Position numbers and translations under genes: made by a program. Below, one piece after another: positions 60,957 to 64,000 of a stretch of 64,000 nucleotides of DNA. Source of the DNA: Engelhardtia mirabilis (GTDB lineage Bacteria; Planctomycetota; UBA1135; GCA-002686595). Below the pieces are notes generated by a model. The model saw only the letters and a program-made list of their open reading frames with translations. It was not told where the DNA came from and searched no databases. The DNA lies in contig CP036296.1 in assembly GCA_007751255.1 (NCBI GenBank), positions 3,720,001-3,784,000 on the forward strand. Direction: 5' to 3'. How positions within the stretch are numbered: the stretch's first letter is position 1; the number at the start of each line of letters is the position of its first letter.

Positions 60957-61820
60957 ATGACGCCCCAAGAGCCTCGAGCCGACGCCACCCGATCCACCGC
61001 CGAGAAGAAGCGCGGCTACCTGCACGGCTTCACCGAGCGCGAGCAGGACCGCCTCTACCACCAGGCTCGATTCATGGAGCAGCGAATCTACGGCCGGCTC
61101 CCCCTGCACCGCTCGCGGCGCCTACTCGAGGTGGGCTGTGGAGTGGGAGCCCAGTCCGAGATCCTGCTTCGACGCTTCCCTGACATGCACGTCACGGGCG
61201 TGGATGCCTCCGAGAGCAACCTCGCGCGCGCACGGCGCCGGCTGGCCGAACTCCCCGGGGCAGAGGGGCGGTGGGAGCTCTCGCTGCAGGACGCCTCGAG
61301 CCTGAGTCAAGAGACCGGGAGCTTCGACGCGGCATTCCTGTGTTGGGTGCTCGAACATGTCCCCAACCCCGCGCAGATCCTCTCCGAAGTGCGCCGGGTT
61401 CTGCGGCCCGGGTCGGTTGTCGTCGCGACCGAGGTCCAGAACATGTCGTTCTTCATCGATCCCTACAGCCCGTGCACGATGAACTACTGGCTGGCCTTCA
61501 ACGACTACCAGCTCGAGCTCGGCGGGGATCCGTTCGTCGGGGCGAAGCTGGGGAACCTGATGCTGGCGGTGGGCTACCGCGAGATTCGGACAAGGGTGCG
61601 GACGATCCATCTCGACAATAGATCACCGGGGGAGCGGGCAGACTTCCTTCGATTCTGGAGTGATCTCCTGCTGTCGGGGTCGGCGGGGTTGTTGGAGGCG
61701 GGGAAGGTCTCGGAGGAGGTTGTGGAAGGGATGAAGGGGGAGTTGAAGTCGGTGGCGCATGATCCGAATGCGGTGTTTTTCTTCTCGTTCGTTCAGGCCG
61801 AAGCCCAGGCCTACCAATGA
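60957..61820 (+). CDS. SAM-dependent methyltransferase
   Basis: 287 residues. A class I methyltransferase with motif I LLEVGCGVGAQSE, motif II VTGVDASESNLARA, AAFLCWVLEHVPNPAQIL and LRPGSVVVATEVQN. The C-terminal 110 residues contain FFIDPYSPCTMNYWLAFNDYQ and may form a lid. The last two bases of its TGA stop belong to the left inverted repeat of the adjacent insertion sequence, so the C-terminus may have been shortened or altered by the insertion. The substrate is unknown. Confidence 0.78.
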   Translation: MTPQEPRADATRSTAEKKRGYLHGFTEREQDRLYHQARFMEQRIYGRLPLHRSRRLLEVGCGVGAQSEILLRRFPDMHVTGVDASESNLARARRRLAELPGAEGRWELSLQDASSLSQETGSFDAAFLCWVLEHVPNPAQILSEVRRVLRPGSVVVATEVQNMSFFIDPYSPCTMNYWLAFNDYQLELGGDPFVGAKLGNLMLAVGYREIRTRVRTIHLDNRSPGERADFLRFWSDLLLSGSAGLLEAGKVSEEVVEGMKGELKSVAHDPNAVFFFSFVQAEAQAYQ

Positions 61821-63074
61821 TGCTGACCCCGTCAGGTGTGCCTATCTGACCGATCCTCGCAGGCGCGCCTGACTTGCCCCGGGCCTACTTCAGCAAACGA
61901 TCATGGGAGGCCGGCGAGCTCCTCGAACCGCCCGTGAAATCCCAGCAGTTGCTCTATCGTGAAGGCTGCCCGAGCCAGCCCTGATGCCATCGCGGCCGTC
62001 GATCGTCGAGAGCCGACAACCCTCTCCCTGCACCAATTCCTCCAGGCGATCCAGATCCAAAGATGAAGCCTGAGTCGTCCTCGGTGCTTCGAATGGGCCC
62101 ACGACCTGCGAACGAGCCGCGATGCTCCATCTCGGAGCATCGCTAGGGTGAGGTTCGCTGGAAACAGTGGGTTCCTCGTGTTCCTCGGGGACGTGGAACG
62201 AACCTTGATGTGCTGAACAAGCTGCTGCCCGAAAGCGCGATGGATTGCTCCTGGATAGGTGGATTTGAAGTCGGAGATCGCGGTAACTGCGGCCTTCGGC
62301 CCGAGCCAGAGCGCGGTTCGGCGGAGCGCGGCCCGCACCGTTCGCCGTGATCCGCAGCGGCGTTCCCGGCCCACCTTCGATCCGGATACAGATTGCTTCG
62401 AAGGGTCTCGTTCTCCCCTTCGAGAGCGTGCGCTCGGTCGAGGAGCCAGTGCGCCGACTTCACTCTCGTAGATGAAGAGGGATTTCGCGTCAGCAACTAC
62501 GGCGACTGTGACCGGCTGCTCGAGACGATCGATCTCGAAGGTCTCGAGTTCGTCGAAGGCGATCCTCACTTCGAGCTGCCGCTCGGATGTCGACGCAGCT
62601 CGGACCAGCAGCGATCGCTGGAGCGCCCTGCAGTGTTCGCCGAGCAATCGCTGGTGGCGAGCCACTGTGTCGAGCTTGGCCCCGGTGATCCGGGCGCACT
62701 GCCGCATTGTGACCTTCGAGATGAAGAGCTCGAAGTGCTGCAGCAGACGGAGCGGCCTCTTGAGCCGGTAGTCCACACGGAATGTCTGCGCGGAGAAGCC
62801 CTTGCCGCACACCTTGCACCGGAAGCGCGGGATCCGCCTACCATCGCACGCCCGCGGATAGGACCCCTTGGAGACGAACTCGAACGGAGAAGTACCCGTC
62901 TGCGACTCACACTCCTGCGACGGGCAACTTCGGGGAATGAAGTGTTCGAGGGAGCGCCGCCTCCTCTCGGAGGATCCACGGCATTGGGAGGATTCCATGC
63001 CGCCAGGACCCCGCCAGGGTGCGCTTGGTTACACCCCGATTGCCGAACTAGGCACAGCGGACGGGGTCAGCATC
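61819..63074. mobile_element. insertion sequence with 26-bp terminal inverted repeats
   Basis: About 1256 bp. The ends 61819-61844 and 63049-63074 are inverted repeats matching at 24 of 26 positions, beginning GATGCTGACCCCGTC. It contains a single transposase gene on the minus strand. No clear target duplication is visible. The right end lies 1 bp from the stop of the CPXCG gene, so the element inserted between two convergent genes. Confidence 0.83.
61901..62998 (-). CDS. IS1/IS1595-like DDE transposase with N-terminal zinc ribbon
   Basis: 365 residues. An N-terminal zinc ribbon (CPSQEC ... RCKVCGKGFSAQTFR) and a helix-turn-helix (MRQCARITGAKLDTVARHQRLL) precede the catalytic core. This starts IAFDELETFEIDRLEQPVTVAV (first Asp and Glu) and has TAISDFKSTYPGAIHRAF (second Asp) and RNPLFPANLTLAMLRDGASRLVRRSWAHSK near the C-terminus. 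Intact reading frame, so it may be active. It matches transposases common in planctomycete genomes. Confidence 0.82.
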   Translation of the reverse strand: MESSQCRGSSERRRRSLEHFIPRSCPSQECESQTGTSPFEFVSKGSYPRACDGRRIPRFRCKVCGKGFSAQTFRVDYRLKRPLRLLQHFELFISKVTMRQCARITGAKLDTVARHQRLLGEHCRALQRSLLVRAASTSERQLEVRIAFDELETFEIDRLEQPVTVAVVADAKSLFIYESEVGALAPRPSARSRRGERDPSKQSVSGSKVGRERRCGSRRTVRAALRRTALWLGPKAAVTAISDFKSTYPGAIHRAFGQQLVQHIKVRSTSPRNTRNPLFPANLTLAMLRDGASRLVRRSWAHSKHRGRLRLHLWIWIAWRNWCRERVVGSRRSTAAMASGLARAAFTIEQLLGFHGRFEELAGLP

Positions 63075-63075
63075 C

Positions 63076-63369
63076 CTAGGGGTCTCCGAGGGACCAAGAC
63101 TCCCTCACACCCCCATCCCCCCCCAACTCGACCCGAACCCGATTCGGCCGACAACACACCGGACAGTCCTCGACGAAGTCCTGCGAACTCCCCATCCCCG
63201 GCTCGACCGGTATGACGATCTCCTCACCGCAGGCCCAACAAACGTAGCTCGCCTCGTCCGTCAGCCCACCGCCACCATCCGACTCGGCGTCGTCCTCTCG
63301 CCCATCCTCGTCGTCGCCGCCCCAGTCCCCACCAGCCTCCACTCCCTGCGTCAACTCGTCGTCGTCCAT
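63076..63369 (-). CDS. CPXCG-motif cysteine-rich protein
   Basis: 97 residues from the ATG at 63369. A disordered Asp/Gly-rich N-terminus (about 40 residues) is followed by the conserved zinc-binding part: YVCWACGEEIVIPVEP, GSSQDFVEDCPVCCRPN. This is the CPXCG family (C-x2-C ... C-x2-C), here with CWACG as the first pair. Probable zinc knuckle of unknown function. Its start is 10 bp from the stop of the S1-domain gene, so the two are cotranscribed. Confidence 0.85.
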   Translation of the reverse strand: MDDDELTQGVEAGGDWGGDDEDGREDDAESDGGGGLTDEASYVCWACGEEIVIPVEPGMGSSQDFVEDCPVCCRPNRVRVELGGDGGVRESWSLGDP

Positions 63370-63379
63370 CGCCAACACT

Positions 63380-64000
63380 CTAAGCGCTGCCACCCTGATC
63401 TGTCCGTTCCCGCAGGGCCGCGTGGAGCAGCCGGCCCAGGCCATCCGATCGAAGGCTCGGGTCCACCTCGAGCCGCTCGAGATCCTCGGTCTCCAAGTGC
63501 TCTTCGGGGTCAAGCCGCGACCCATCGGCTCGGGTCAGCGAGAGCGAGAGGCGCTCGCGCTGGGCATCCAGGGCCAACACACGCACGACGACTTGATCGC
63601 CCTCTCGCGCCGCGTGGCCACTGGGCATGCCCGGGGCCAGGCCGAGTTCACTCTGATGAACGAGCCCCACCACTCCCGTCACGACGCGCACGAACAGCCC
63701 GAAGCCGACGACATCGACGACTTCGCCTCGCAGGAGCTCGCCGTGCCGCACTCGCCTCGCGAGTCCGGCCCAGGGACTCGGGAAGCGCTGCTTCAAGCCC
63801 AAGGCGACCCGCCGGCCGCCGTCGCGAATGGAGAGCACGAGTAGCTCGATCGACTCACCCACGCTCAGGTGCTCCGCGGGGTCGAGGACTCGTTCGTAGG
63901 CGATGTTGCTGCGGTGAAGCAGTCCCCGGACGCCCTGCCCGAGGTCGACGAAGGCACCGAAGGGAACCAGTTCGGCCACCCTCCCTCGGACCGTCTGTCC
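63380..64000 (-). CDS. S1 RNA-binding domain protein, 5' end beyond the window
   Basis: At least 206 residues; the reading frame stays open to the right edge. Two S1 (OB-fold) domains are visible: GQTVRGRVAELVPFGAFVDLGQGVRGLLHRS with ESIELLVLSIRDGGRRVALGLK, and GELLRGEVVDVVGFGLFVRV with GLVHQSELG and DQVVVRVLALDAQRERLSLSLT. A C-terminal 40-residue tail is acidic. It resembles ribosomal protein S1 or its shorter paralogues. Which of these depends on the missing N-terminus. Confidence 0.85.
   Translation of the reverse strand, partial: GQTVRGRVAELVPFGAFVDLGQGVRGLLHRSNIAYERVLDPAEHLSVGESIELLVLSIRDGGRRVALGLKQRFPSPWAGLARRVRHGELLRGEVVDVVGFGLFVRVVTGVVGLVHQSELGLAPGMPSGHAAREGDQVVVRVLALDAQRERLSLSLTRADGSRLDPEEHLETEDLERLEVDPSLRSDGLGRLLHAALRERTDQGGSA

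Noticed and set aside
61901-62998. Frameshift in the transposase gene.
   Set aside because: Zinc ribbon, helix-turn-helix and catalytic blocks follow in one uninterrupted frame.

Overview
The window is high-GC bacterial DNA that most resembles a free-living, probably marine, planctomycete (Planctomycetota). Supporting signs are an ECF sigma factor paired with a large Ser/Thr kinase, many secreted or lipid-anchored proteins of unknown function, sulfatase-like and GSDH/PKD proteins, a fused MFS/spermidine-synthase-like protein and frequent GTG/TTG starts. Lineage is inferred from gene content only. No rRNA, tRNA or CRISPR was recognised.

Layout. 0-5 kb: the 5' end of gltX, a MerR/B12 regulator, an orphan radical SAM/SPASM protein, adenosine deaminase and a coupled esterase. 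5.1-11.2 kb (minus strand): a coupled module of ECF sigma factor, 1112-residue kinase-ATPase, lipoprotein, zinc metalloprotease and a second, related lipoprotein. 11.3-11.6 kb: a broken IS3-type OrfA. 11.6-30.5 kb: a RiPP gene cluster made of two divergent, tightly packed operons. 31-59 kb: mostly housekeeping and envelope genes (queF, cysS, apaG, corA, MscS, AI-2E-type permease, glycosyltransferases, radical SAM, sulfatase-like, GSDH/PKD). 59-64 kb: a secreted duplicated-domain protein, a methyltransferase, a complete insertion sequence, a CPXCG protein and the start-truncated gene of an S1-domain protein.

The main discovery is the RiPP cluster. The precursor (23892-24380, minus) has a 74-residue N-terminal region followed by a core in which twelve cysteines (C75 to C146) each carry an asparagine exactly three residues upstream. 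This is an N-x-x-C hexad array with simultaneous C-x5-C and N-x5-N spacing, broken once by an 11-residue unit. The array is followed by a C-C pair. Downstream in the same direction lie a radical SAM/SPASM maturase, a half-size ABC exporter without a C39 peptidase domain, a membrane-anchored carboxypeptidase-regulatory-like protein, a CPBP-type protease variant, a cobalamin-type radical SAM RiPP methyltransferase, a GT-C-like membrane protein and a second CPBP protease. Divergently lie a second cobalamin-type radical SAM enzyme, an MFS/spermidine-synthase-like fusion and an M1-type peptidase. Starts and stops overlap or nearly touch through most of both operons. I infer that the core is crosslinked or epimerised by the SPASM enzyme, C-methylated by one or both B12 enzymes, exported by the ABC protein and trimmed by the peptidases.

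Mobile DNA is modest: the OrfA remnant at the cluster edge, a 167-bp MITE-like element with 38-bp inverted repeats whose left end contains the stop codon of the AI-2E permease gene, and an approximately 1.26-kb insertion sequence abutting two stop codons.
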